The notes under the pieces: generated by a model
What the model was told of the DNA's origin: nothing
Seen by the model: the letters and a program-made list of their open reading frames with translations, nothing else
Databases searched by the model: none
Program-made: the position numbers and the translations under genes
Shown: positions 25,495 through 36,700 of the stretch, in pieces
How positions within the stretch are numbered: position 1 is the stretch's first letter
Layout of the letters: every line of letters begins with the position of its first letter
Source of the DNA: Methylomonas sp. ZR1
Lineage (GTDB): Bacteria > Pseudomonadota > Gammaproteobacteria > Methylococcales > Methylomonadaceae
Assembly: GCF_013141865.1 (NCBI RefSeq)
Contig: NZ_RCST01000001.1
Coordinates: forward strand, 1,364,001-1,428,000
DNA length: 64,000 bases
Reading direction: 5' to 3'

Positions 25495-27708
25495 ATGCGA
25501 ATCGGCACGCTGACACAAACGGATTTGTTATGGCTCGTGGGCAGCTTAGCCCAGTTGTTTAGAATGCCGTTTGATCCTAATTTACTACTACAGCAACTCT
25601 TTCCACCCTATACCACGACCACCTTACAGCAAGCGCTAATCACAATTGGCTTTCAGCTTGATGAGAAACAGTTGGGGCGCTCCTGTAAATTTACGGAACT
25701 AAATTTACCAGGCATCGCGTGTTATAAACAGAAGCTCGCTAATCCGAAAGAAAGCCCTGGAATATATAGTGCAGATTCGGCATCGACAGAAGAAGCTTAT
25801 ACCAGCCAATCAGCTGATTTAGGACAAAGTGAACCCGTGCTCATCATCAAAGCCGATGATGAGCGCGTATTGTTTTTTAAAGCCGGTAGCGAAGTTGCTG
25901 AGACTTTATCGGTAGCCGATTTCACGGAACAATTCGAACCTGTAGTGTTATGCGTTTCCCTTCCAGCAAGCCAAGTTAAATCAGAAGACGGGCATGAAAA
26001 TGAAACGGTGAAATCAGGAAAGTTTGGCTTTCGTTGGTTTATACCGGAATTGTTACGCTACAAACGAGTTTGGCGCGATGTGCTTTTGGCCTCGCTCGCT
26101 ATTCAGCTCATCGGTCTAGCCACGCCATTATTTACTCAAGTGATTATTGACAAAGTCGTGGTTCACCAGACCTTAAGCACTTTAACTGTCGTGGGCATAG
26201 GCCTTGGTGTATTCACGGTATTCAACGCCATTATGACTTGGTTGCGCCAATATTTAGTGATTCATACCGGAAATCGAATTGACGCAGTATTGGGGAGCCA
26301 GGTATTCGGCCATTTGCTACGGTTACCATTGGCCTATTTTCAGCACCGCTCCACTGGAACGTTAGTAGCTCGCTTGCATGGCGTCGAAACGATTCGAGAG
26401 TTCCTGTCAGGTGCCTTGATTACATTGATACTCGATTTACCGTTTTTGGTAATATTTTTGGCGGTGATGTTTTATTACAGCTGGCAACTAACCTTAATCT
26501 CCCTGGGGTTCCTGCTAGTCATTACCGGTCTTAGCTTGATCGTTACCCCTCAATTTCGTAGTCGATTGAATCAACAATTTCTGATCGGCGCTCGTAATCA
26601 AGCCTTTCTGACTGAATACGTCTCCGGCATGGAAACTGTCAAATCCCTGCAAATGGAATCGCTTCTGGAGCATCGTTACGGTGATTATTTGGCCGATTAC
26701 CTCGGTGCCGGCTTTCAAACCAAACGACTAGCTAATACCTATAACGTCATTGCTAACACCCTAGAGCAAACTCAGAGCCTAGCTATCCTCATTGTCGGCG
26801 CCTTGCTGGTAATGAATAACGACGGCTTTACAATTGGCATGCTAGTGGCCTTCCAGATGTTTGCGGGACGCCTTAGCCAACCCGTCCTGCGCTTAGTTGG
26901 GTTGTATCAGGAATTTCAACAAGCGCACATTGCCGTTAAACGCTTGGGTGACTTAATGGATATGCCAGCAGAGCCGCACACCCTGACACCCTCTCGTACC
27001 GGGAACGGTGACGGCAACATCGAAATCCAATCGTTGAGTTTTCGCTATGACGAGCAGCTACCATGGTTGTATCGCGACTTTGACTTAACAATTCCGGCAG
27101 GTAAGGCAGTGGCTATCATGGGGCCATCCGGCAGCGGTAAGAGTACTCTGGCAAAGCTGTTGCAAGGTTTTTATCTGCCTGGCGAGGGTCGCATCAAACT
27201 TGATGGCGCAGACATTCGTCATCTGGCAGCCAATGAACTGCGCCGAAACTTCGGCGTAGTGCCGCAAGAGACCATTCTGTTTTCAGGGACCATTTACGAC
27301 AATTTACTGATAGCCAATCCACAAGCGAATTTTGAACAGATCGTCCAGGCCTGTCGGATGGCGGAAATCCATGGCGTCATCGAAGCCTTGCCAAAAGGCT
27401 ACCAAACCGAGATTGGCGAGCGCGGCATCGGCCTATCCGGCGGTCAGAGGCAACGTCTCGCGATAGCCCGAGCCTTGCTCAAACGCCCGAAGATTTTGAT
27501 CTTCGACGAGGCCACCAGCAACCTTGACCCCCATACCGCAGAACATTTTGCCAAGACCATCAATCAGCTTAAAGGCCGGGTTACCATGTTGTTTATCGCG
27601 CATCAATTGCCGAAAAACTTACATCTCGACGCAGTTGTCCGCATCGGTGAAAAAATAGCGGTAGTTGCCGATGAAAAGCAGGATGCGGCGGATGCTATCA
27701 AGAAATAG
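25495..27708 (+). CDS. Type I secretion ABC transporter (LapB/HlyB-like)
   Basis: The product is 737 residues. Residues 1-150 are a C39-like domain without the catalytic Cys of bacteriocin peptidases, as in HlyB/LapB exporters that do not cleave their cargo. Six membrane helices follow (about 190-470). The ATPase has Walker A GPSGSGKS at about 543-550, signature LSGGQRQRLAIARALL near 647, Walker B ILIFDEATSNLD near 668, and the H-loop IAHQL near 700. It is the first gene of the locus that also holds the giant RTX protein and an HlyD-type adaptor, so it probably exports that RTX protein in one step. No outer-membrane TolC-like partner is visible in the window. The C-terminus has a degraded duplicate at 28771-28893. 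Confidence 0.92.
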   Translation: MRIGTLTQTDLLWLVGSLAQLFRMPFDPNLLLQQLFPPYTTTTLQQALITIGFQLDEKQLGRSCKFTELNLPGIACYKQKLANPKESPGIYSADSASTEEAYTSQSADLGQSEPVLIIKADDERVLFFKAGSEVAETLSVADFTEQFEPVVLCVSLPASQVKSEDGHENETVKSGKFGFRWFIPELLRYKRVWRDVLLASLAIQLIGLATPLFTQVIIDKVVVHQTLSTLTVVGIGLGVFTVFNAIMTWLRQYLVIHTGNRIDAVLGSQVFGHLLRLPLAYFQHRSTGTLVARLHGVETIREFLSGALITLILDLPFLVIFLAVMFYYSWQLTLISLGFLLVITGLSLIVTPQFRSRLNQQFLIGARNQAFLTEYVSGMETVKSLQMESLLEHRYGDYLADYLGAGFQTKRLANTYNVIANTLEQTQSLAILIVGALLVMNNDGFTIGMLVAFQMFAGRLSQPVLRLVGLYQEFQQAHIAVKRLGDLMDMPAEPHTLTPSRTGNGDGNIEIQSLSFRYDEQLPWLYRDFDLTIPAGKAVAIMGPSGSGKSTLAKLLQGFYLPGEGRIKLDGADIRHLAANELRRNFGVVPQETILFSGTIYDNLLIANPQANFEQIVQACRMAEIHGVIEALPKGYQTEIGERGIGLSGGQRQRLAIARALLKRPKILIFDEATSNLDPHTAEHFAKTINQLKGRVTMLFIAHQLPKNLHLDAVVRIGEKIAVVADEKQDAADAIKK

Positions 27709-27880
27709 TTTTTGCAAAATATGTTTTTATCCCCCGCGCCAAGACTTGATGATTTTTACAGGCCGGGGCCGGGATAGGTTGCTAAAGCAGGGCATTGAAT
27801 AGTAACCGAGGGCGAACCTGCGGTGATTTAGAAAGCCGAGATTCAAACATTATAGCCTTGCCGCTAAATTAACCAGATTA

Positions 27881-28552
27881 CTAGCTTTCAAAAAAGCCGG
27901 GGATCTCCAGTAATCTGGCTTTTTTTGTAATATCTTGGTTTGGAAACACTAAAAGGTACGGACCAGGCACTCTTTCTTTCTCGGTATAAGTTCTAAATTG
28001 ACTTCTGTGATTATGAATTGTAACCAAGCCGTTTCCCGGATTTCTGATTTCATACCCAAGATCGTAAACTAATTTGACAATTTTATTGTCACAGCCGGGC
28101 TTTCCGAGATTAAAATTCATTTCCTCACAGGTTAAAATCGGAGCTTTAAAAATCCAAGCATCTTGAGAGGTACCTTTCTTAAAAGGGGCTGGAATCCATT
28201 GCTGTTGATGCAATACCAACTCCCATCGGGTTAAAGCGATGAAAACCTTATCCAAGGAAATAGTATTAAAAAAACAAATATCTTTTGTAAATATAATGTC
28301 GCCATTCGCAACAATGCATGTTTTTTCTTTTAAGTTCTCATTGCAATAGTTAAACAACTCATAATAGGTCGGTCGTTGCACGGGGCGATTGATTACAATT
28401 TTTTCGCATGCCATATCCAACTCGGAGCCATCCGAAATAAAGATATGAACATTTTTAATTAAATCATTCGCGATGTTTTTTTGGAGGCAATCAAGGTATT
28501 CTTGATGTCTTTCATCATTGTTTGGATTAAAATATTCAATTATCAAATTCAT
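27881..28552 (-). CDS. Possible glycosyltransferase-like protein
   Basis: The product is 223 residues, A/T-rich and of different base use from the neighbouring transfer genes. The N-terminal pattern (MNLIIEYFNPNNDERHQEYLDCLQ, then IVANGDIIFTKD near residues 81-92) resembles nucleotide-sugar binding in GT-A glycosyltransferases, with GDI where a DxD would be. DAWIFKAP near 130 is also seen in such proteins. No family can be named with confidence. It is convergent with the ABC gene and placed inside the secretion locus, so it may be a leftover modification gene. It ends within a terminator-like hairpin. Confidence 0.4.
   Translation of the reverse strand: MNLIIEYFNPNNDERHQEYLDCLQKNIANDLIKNVHIFISDGSELDMACEKIVINRPVQRPTYYELFNYCNENLKEKTCIVANGDIIFTKDICFFNTISLDKVFIALTRWELVLHQQQWIPAPFKKGTSQDAWIFKAPILTCEEMNFNLGKPGCDNKIVKLVYDLGYEIRNPGNGLVTIHNHRSQFRTYTEKERVPGPYLLVFPNQDITKKARLLEIPGFFES
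27890..27925 (-). terminator. Intrinsic terminator at the end of the glycosyltransferase-like gene
   Basis: The stem AAAAAAGCC/GGCTTTTTT encloses a loop that itself holds CCAGATTACTGG. Both sides carry A/T runs, so it may stop transcription from either direction. It overlaps the last codons of the minus-strand gene. Confidence 0.5.
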
Positions 28553-29518
28553 GGGCTTTACTGATTAACGGCACGTCATCGTTATAAACGCTTTTTGGCA
28601 ATTCAGAATTTAAAATCACTTGATAAAATAGCCACCGAAAACATGCTGTATAAATGTAGTAATTGGCAAACAGAAAATTTAAAAGAAAATAGGCCAAATA
28701 TTTTCCTGATTACTCACGAACCTCAGCAACTTTGAAGCATCCCGCGATGCCCAATGAGAACTTTGGAACTATGTTGTTTATCGCGCATCACTTGCCAAAA
28801 AACTTACGTCTCGACGCAGTTGTCCGCAACGGTGAAAATATAGCGTCGGTCGGCGACGAAAAACAAGAGACAGTGGATGCTATCAGGAATTAGGCGATTA
28901 CTAAAAACCTTATCGACACATCTATAAAGGCAAGTGCCATGCGTAACGTCAAAAAATCTGACAGTTATTTAGTCATTGCAAATGGGTATAGCTTGAAAAA
29001 CACAAATAGCTATAAATGCATAAACGCTTGATTGAATACTATTTTTGATAAAATGTACGCAATTGCTTACATAGAACTCAGTAAAAGTAGATGTCGAATT
29101 TTTTTACACTCAACCTGATTATAAAATAATTATATTTCAACATGCTCGGCGGCTCATTGAATCTAAACAAGCCTCAATCGGACTATCTTTGATTAAGGTA
29201 TGACTTTGTTTTTGTCTGAAATTTATATACACGCTGGATGCTCGTAACCCCATGATGGATCATTCTATTTGATCTTGCCGTTAAGCACCGGATAACTTGG
29301 CGCACTATTTGCTCTCCAGAAACAAGAGGTCAAGAGCTAGTTAAATTCTAATAACCAATTTAATGAACAAACTAAAGCGAATGGATTCGATAAAAGTGAT
29401 TACGCGATGGACCGGCCTTAGACCGACATTTTTCCGCAGACATTCGTTATACCCCAGTAGACCCAAAGCCACACAGGCGCAGTGCGTCGGAATGCGTCTT
29501 AAAAAAGGCTTCAGAGAG
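28553..29518. other. Relic-bearing gap, otherwise without genes
   Basis: Apart from the 41-codon ABC transporter remnant (28771-28893) and a lone iteron-like sequence at 29412-29427, no supported feature is seen. The DNA is A/T-rich, unlike the flanking backbone, and the longest open frame, 29363-29983, is useful only as the container of the RTX remnant. Confidence 0.5.
28771..28893 (+). pseudogene. C-terminal remnant of a second T1SS ABC transporter
   Basis: The 40 codons from ATG 28771 to TAG 28893 read MLFIAHHLPKNLRLDAVV and end AIRN. This matches the last 41 residues of the intact transporter (MLFIAHQLPKNLHLDAVV to AIKK) nearly base for base, with scattered changes. Nothing upstream matches the rest of the transporter. 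It is a relic of a duplicated or replaced secretion locus. Confidence 0.85.
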
Positions 29519-29983
29519 CTAATCACTACCTGGAACTGCAAGCCTGATGTGCTGGAAGCTTTTGCCTGTCGCTATTTTTTCAATCTACCCGGCCAGCACT
29601 TACTCGTCAATTTCGCGCAAGAACAGCTGATCATCTTGAGTCAGACTTTCAAATCGCTTAGAGAATCGGTTTATCAAAATCTGCTGCAAACCCGCTTCAA
29701 ACACTCGCTGGATCAAGTCACGCTGAAACTGGACAGTAACGGCATCAGCCTGGACTTCAGCACACTGGAAACCACGCTAAGCCAAAACATCCAAACGAAT
29801 TCGGTGGAAGGCATCACCAACTTGATCGAATTCACCCGCTCCACCCAGAGCCAGTTCCAGGCGACGAATTTCAAGGGTTGGAAGTCGAATGCAGCCAATG
29901 AAGTGCTATGGCAAGTCGAGAAGCGAGTTAACAATGCCAAGGCTGCTGACTACTGCCGTCCTGGCATCCGGTTGCTTCGCTGA
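29519..29983 (+). pseudogene. Internal fragment of a second giant RTX protein
   Basis: The frame carries LITTWNCKPDVLEAFACRYF and NLLQTRFKHSLDQVTLKLD, then DFSTLETTLSQNIQTNSVEG and ITNLIEFTRSTQSQFQATN. These match residues about 831-975 of the intact RTX protein (SWNRKIHVLEAFNGRYF, NLLLQTRFKPLLDQVGLI, and so on). About 25 residues present in the intact protein after NLPGQ are deleted here. It stops at TGA in 29981-29983 without any RTX repeats. Together with the ABC remnant it shows that a second, related locus once lay here. Confidence 0.85.
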
Positions 29984-30122
29984 TTGATAGCCCGGACTAT
30001 TATTCCAGGCGATTAGCGGCTTAAACGATCAGAGTGAATTAAAAATCAGGCCAATTCCCTGGCCGGCATGTGAAATGCCGCAGTCTTAACGATGAAGAAT
30101 AAGGTATGTAAATAGGCGCGAT

Positions 30123-30743
30123 ATGAATAATACAAAACAAACAGCAATACGGCGCAATGCCCGTTGGATATTGCGCCTTACGGCCTTTTGGTTTATTTGT
30201 TTATTAATAACCGGTTGCGATAAACATGGTTATTTTTCTGTTGGATATTTTTCCGATCATCACTTGGAATCGAAAACAAAGTTTAGCGATAGTATTCGTG
30301 AGGATATTATGTTTCATGGTCCTTGTCGAGCAAAGTTCCCTCCAAAAGACATTCTGGATGAGTCTTATTTCAAGCACTTTAAAGATCAACGAGTTTTTTT
30401 ATTTTACCGATGGTTCCCAAAGGGATCGGATGAAAACATTATGTTAGATACCTTAAGAAATTCCAGCGGTACCTGCATAAAAAACGAAGGCGCATCAATT
30501 GCTACAATCGATTGCGCCATGAAAATGGATTACATCATGGGGTTAAAAGGATTGGGATTATTAGGACGGGAGGTGATAAGTGCAAGTCTTATCGAAAGTT
30601 ATTTTAACTATGCCATAAAAACAAAAGATAACAAGATATTGGAAGTTGAGGTTAATAATATAAGCAATCAATGTTACGAAATAGACAAAAAGCAATATGA
30701 AAACAATGGCAAAATTAAAATAGTTGGAGAATCAAATGACTAA
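30123..30743 (+). CDS. Lipoprotein upstream of the RTX gene
   Basis: The product is 206 residues with a basic N-terminus, a hydrophobic stretch and lipobox LITGC (Cys at 32), which predicts a lipid-anchored periplasmic protein. The mature part is A/T-rich in codon use and has several Cys (near 68, 118, 132 and 188), with no recognised family. It overlaps the RTX start by 8 nt, so the two genes are very likely co-transcribed and coupled. Such a lipoprotein could be an accessory for RTX secretion, retention or immunity; that is inference. Confidence 0.7.
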   Translation: MNNTKQTAIRRNARWILRLTAFWFICLLITGCDKHGYFSVGYFSDHHLESKTKFSDSIREDIMFHGPCRAKFPPKDILDESYFKHFKDQRVFLFYRWFPKGSDENIMLDTLRNSSGTCIKNEGASIATIDCAMKMDYIMGLKGLGLLGREVISASLIESYFNYAIKTKDNKILEVEVNNISNQCYEIDKKQYENNGKIKIVGESND

Positions 30744-33700
30744 CACTGGGACTTATACCATAGAAGCCCACTACATGAGCATTCTTGGAGTTGCAAATCA
30801 TAATTTTTGGGTGCTACGCGGACCTGATGGCAAAATATTGCACCAATTACATGGCTTGGCCTATGACCCGGATAGCCAACCTCCGGCGGTCAAGGATATT
30901 GGAACGATTGGCGATCAGCTTAAATTTTATGAAGACCCAAGGGGACATAGTTATGGTGGAACCGAATACGACGATGGTTCAACAATTGTTTATGCTGGAA
31001 CTAAAGATGACGTATTAAGCCGTTGGAATAACGCGCAAGCAGCAACAGACTATTTGAATAGCCTTAATTTGCCCTATTCACCTTTAGGATTCATTGATCC
31101 TCTCGGTGTTATCAATAGCAATTCAGCCTTCCATATCTTTGGGGATATAATGGGGCTAAATGTACAAGATTTCAGCTGGCGCTATGAGCCTGGTTTCGAT
31201 ACGGGGTTAAACTATATCGCAAATAATTTTGGCGAATATGTGTCCAGTTTACCCGATGGATCCACCGTATCGCTTAAATTCTCGCCGAATATCAAGGTTT
31301 ATGCCTTCATTCAAAACTCTTCGAGCCAAGTCACTTCAACCGCTATCGTTCATCTTGACGGTAGCAAAACGTATTACTCCTTCAAGCCTGACGGCAACTA
31401 CGCCCAATGGTCGCTGAACAGCAACGGCGAGCTCACCGAACTCAATACCAGTAGCAACTCACCCACTTATTACTCGGCCTATAACGACGCGACCGGCCAA
31501 TACGTCGACTGGTCGGTGTCGCCCGCCGGCGACCTATTGTCGTTGAGTACAGCCAACCCAGACGGTTCAACCAATTACTACTCATACGATTCGACTAGCG
31601 GCGACCATATTGAATGGACAGTGTCCGCCAATGGAGAGTTGCTGGCCTTGAGTGGCTCAAAAAACATGGTCGATGGAGTGGAACAGGCATTACCCGATTT
31701 TTCTGCTCTTATCAGAGACTTCTTCATTAGTTCCGCAAATGCCGGCGAACTTAATTCAGTATCGAACTTTGCCAACGCGACGAACGGCAATACCCGCGCT
31801 AATTTCAAACTGGATGCCGCCGGCAATTTGACCTCCGCCAGTGTCGCCAACGCCGATGGCACAAAAACCTATTATTCCTTCGATCCACAAGGTCAGACCT
31901 TCGCGGAATGGCGGCTTTCTAACAGCGGTGAGCTATTGTCGCTTACCACCAATAACAGCGACGGCAGCAAAGCGTATACCGCCTATGATCCGTCTTCCGG
32001 CGAATCCGCCCAGTGGACCGTTTCCTCAGCCGGCGACCTGCTGTCGTTGAGCACCGCCAACCCCGATGGTTCAAGCAGTTATTACGCCTACGACCCGGCT
32101 ACCGGCGATCATGTCGAATGGTCGATTTCCGCCGATGGCGAACTGCTGAGCCTGAACGGCTCCAAGCAGATGGTAGATGAACTGATCGATGCCTCAATGC
32201 CGGGTAAAAGTCTATTGGAATCGATTCGGGATTTCTTCTTTCCCCCCGCCTACGGCGCCGACATCAACCCGCTCACCGCCGGCCAATTCAACGCTGCCCA
32301 AAACTTCGTCCCCCGCCGCGACCCCTTGGTGTTGGACCTGGACGGCGACGGCATTGAAACCACCGGCATCGGCAATGTGTATTTCGACCACGATGCCGAC
32401 GGCGTTAAAACCGCGTCCGGCTGGGTCAAGTCCGACGATGGCCTGCTGGTAATGGATCGCAACGGCAACGGCACGATAGACACGGGTCGTGAACTGTTTG
32501 GCGACGGCACCTTGCTGGCGAATGGTAAAACCGCCGCCGACGGTTTCGTGGCGCTGGCTCAGGAAGACAGCAATACCGATGGCCGTATTGATGCAGCCGA
32601 TGCCCGCTTCGCCGACCTGCGTGTCTGGAGTGACCTCAATCAGGACGGCACCTCACAAATCGGCGAGCTATTCACCTTGGCTGATCTGGGTATTCAATCC
32701 ATCGCGCTCGCCCACAGCACCGTCAACCAGGCCCTAGGTAATGGTAACCGTTTACTCGGTCAGGGTGATGTTATCCGTGACGACGGCACGATCGGCAAAA
32801 TCGCCGAGATCAACCTGGCCGCCGACACCTTCCGCAGCCAATTCAGCGAGCCGGTGCCGCTGGCGGAGGATGTTAGTGCTTTGCCCAACCTGCAAGGTGC
32901 CGGCAAAGTCCGCGAACTGCACCAAGCCGCCAGCCTATCCACAGCGGTTAATGCGCTATTGACGCAATATAGCCAAGCCGCTACGCGTACCGAGCAGTTG
33001 GCGCTGTTGGACAACTTACTCAGTACCTGGGCCGATACCGCCGGCATGGCCAACAGTATGGATCAACGCGACCCTGCGCACTTCCGGGTTCGCTACGACA
33101 GCTTCGGCAACGTCAGTCGCAGCAGTCATCTGCTACCGGCAGCCGCCGTGGCCGCCAGCGGCGGTACGCTCTCGCCCGACGGCACCAACGATGCCTTTGT
33201 CGATGCTGACTACAAAGCCCTGATCGCCAGTTGGAACCGCAAGATTCACGTCTTGGAAGCCTTTAACGGCCGTTACTTCTTCAATCTGCCCGGCCAAAAC
33301 CAGCCCGGCAGCTCGGCCATTCTAGGTTTATCCAATGATTACAGCTACCGTCCAGCCGTTGGAGAGCCCAGCCAGCGCCTCTTAGTCAATTTCGCCCAAG
33401 CACAGCTTTACGCGCTCGATCAAGGTTACGCAGCCCTTAGAGAAACCGTCTACCAAAACCTGCTACTGCAAACCCGCTTCAAACCGCTGCTGGACCAAGT
33501 CGGCTTGATTATGGATGGCCAAGGTATCCGCCTGGATTTCACCGCCCTGGAAGCCACCCTAAGCCAAAACATTCAAACCAACCCGGTCGAAGGCATTACC
33601 GACCTGATCGAATTCACTCGCTCAACGCAACAACAATTCCAGGGTACCGATATTAAGGCCTGGAACATCCTGGAAGACGCGCTGCGCGCCAACCCCGTCA

Positions 33701-36700
33701 CCCCGGAATTGCAACAAGTTTTCAATACCTTCGGCGTCCGGATCACTGCCGCCGGCATCACCCGCCTGGATGGCAGCGCTGCTGCCGACATTCTAGTGGG
33801 GGGCGACCAGGCGGATACCCTGATCGGCAACGACGGCAATGACGTCTTACTGGGCGGTGCCGGAAACGATACCCTCTACGATGGCAACGGCGATAACATC
33901 CTGATGGGCGGCGCCGGCAACGACCTGCTCCAGGGCGGCTACGCCAAAGACCGGCTCGACGGCGGCAGCGGCGATGACACACTAAAGGGCGGACGCGGCG
34001 ACGATGTCTACTTGTTCCGGCGCGGCAGCGGCCAGGATGTGTTAAGCGATGGCGACGGCAGCAACGTATTGCTACTGGAGGGACTGACCGAAGCCAACAT
34101 TCAGGTCGAGATGGTAGGACGTGTGGAAGTCAGGCTGCGCATCATCGACACCGGCGAAACCTTAACCATTCAAGGCAATAGCGGATTTAACGGCTGGTGG
34201 AACGCCTACAATAACCCCCGTGAATTGATGCGCCGCTCAATTCCTGCCATTCATTTCGCCGACGGAACGATATGGAATGCGGATGAACTGCTGCGCCATA
34301 CCGTGGCGCAACCGACCGAAGGCGACGATGTCATTCAAGGCAGTTATGCCGCCGATACCATCACAGGCCTGGGCGGTAACGACGAACTCCATGGCGGTCT
34401 TGGCAACGATAACCTGAGCGGCAATGCCGGCGATGATTTGCTACTGGGAGGATCGGAAGACGATACGCTGGAGGGCGGCGCCGGTGACGATACTCTGGTG
34501 GGGGGCGATTACAACGTCAACTACTACACCAATACTCGCTACTACGGATCCGAATACGATAACGGCGCCGATACCTACCACTTCGGGCGTGGCAGTGGTC
34601 ACGATACCATCATCGACTATGATACCGCTAGCTTCAATGTCGATAGATTGGTCTTTGCGGCTGACATCGCGCCGAGCGACGTGCAAGTCAGCATCAACGG
34701 TTTTGATCTGGATTTAGGTATTGCCGGCAGCGCCGACCGGGTCACGATCCAGGGATATTATTACTATAACGAAAACACCGTCAGTCGGATCGAGCGCATC
34801 GAATTCGCCGACGGCACGGTGTGGACCGAAGCCGAGCTGCGGGCCATGATCGTGGCCGGCAGCGAGCAGGACGACACCATTCCTGCTTTTTACACGAATG
34901 ATATTATCACTGGTCTGGCAGGTAATGACCGCATAGACGGCGGTCAAGGCGATGATCATATAAATGGCGGTAGCGGTAACGATCAAATTGTAGGTGGCTC
35001 AGGAAACGATCTGATCGAGGGAGGTTTGGGGAACGACCAAATCGAAGGGGGCTTGGGTGACGATGTTATTGACGGCGGACTGGGTGATGACACGATAATC
35101 AATAAATATTTATACCGATTTGGTGCAGTGAGCGGCAACGATACCTACGTATTCGGCTTAGGATACGGACACGACACCGTTCTGGATACTGATATAAAGC
35201 ATACCGAAACCGATACCATCCGCTTTCAACCCAACGTAACACCGAACGATGTCAGTATTTTGCGCGTCGCCAATAATCTAGTATTGCGCCTGAATAACGG
35301 CGCGGACAGTCTGACTATTCAGGATTGGTTTGCCTTCGATCGCGAAGACAACAAAATCGAGCGCGTCGAATTCTCCGATGGCACGGTGTGGGATATTTCT
35401 TACCTGGAAAGTCATTTGAGTCTGATAGGTACGGAGTCAGACGATTATCTTAGAGGCGGCCGGCAAGGCGAAAGCTACGAAGGGCTAGCCGGCAACGATA
35501 TGTTGTTCGGCGATGGCGGCGATGACCTCATGCACGGTGGCGAGGACAACGATAGGGTCTTCGGCGGTTACGGTAACGATAGTGTGCATGGCGATGCCGG
35601 CAATGACATTTTGTACGGCGAAACGGGTAGCGACATACTGGATGGCGGCAGCGGCGATGATACGCTTTACGGTGGTAGCCAATGGTCGTCTAGCGAAGCA
35701 GGTAACGATATTTATCTGTTTGGTCGGGGATACGGGCACGACACCATCATCGATAGCGATGCCTCAATAGGTAATAGCGATACCATCCGCTTTGCCCCCG
35801 ATCTTCTCCCCACGAATGTGTTAGTCAGGCATCGCGGTAACGATCTCAGTTTTGTTATTCAGGAAACCGGCGAAACCTTAACCGTCAAAAATTGGTTCAA
35901 CCCACAACCGGGTCGGGAAGCCGCTAACCTGATAGAGCGTATCGAATTTGCCGACGGCACGGTATGGACGGCTGCCGATGCAGTTGCATTCAGTTTGATG
36001 GGCAGCTCCGGCGACGACGACATCGTCGGTTACGCCACTGGCGATGCCATCACCGGCTTGGCAGGCAATGATCGTTTATTTGGCGAAGCCGGCGACGATC
36101 AACTGACTGGCGGCTCCGGGGATGATACTTTATCGGGGGGCCTAGGCAATGACCTACTGGATGGTGGCACCGGTCAAGACGGCATGACAGGCGGTGTCGG
36201 TAACGACGGCTATCGATTCGGTTACGGTTATGGTAGCGACTCGGTCTCGGATGCCGGGAGCTCTGACGACATTAACGATTTCATCACGCTAGACGAGAGC
36301 GTGATTCCCACTGACGTGCGACTCAGCCGCCAAGGCAATGATCTGATATTAACTTTGGAGGATTCTACTGATGTCTTGACGGTGAAAAACAGTTTTTATT
36401 CCGAACTGAATCAAATCGAGGAAATCCGCTTCGCCGACGGCACGGTCTGGAACCTTAATGTCATTAGGCAAAAAGTGTTACTGGGTACGTCCGCCAATGA
36501 CGAACTGTTAGGGTTCTATACCAATGATGTTATCACCGGCGATGCCGGCGACGATATGTTGGAGGGTGCTTGGGGGGACGATACGCTGAACGGCGGTCGC
36601 GGTAGCGACCTTCTCTACGGTGGTGGTGGTAACGATACTTACCTTTTTAGTCTGGGCGACGGTCATGATGTTATCGATGAAGACGACGGGACGGATACTA

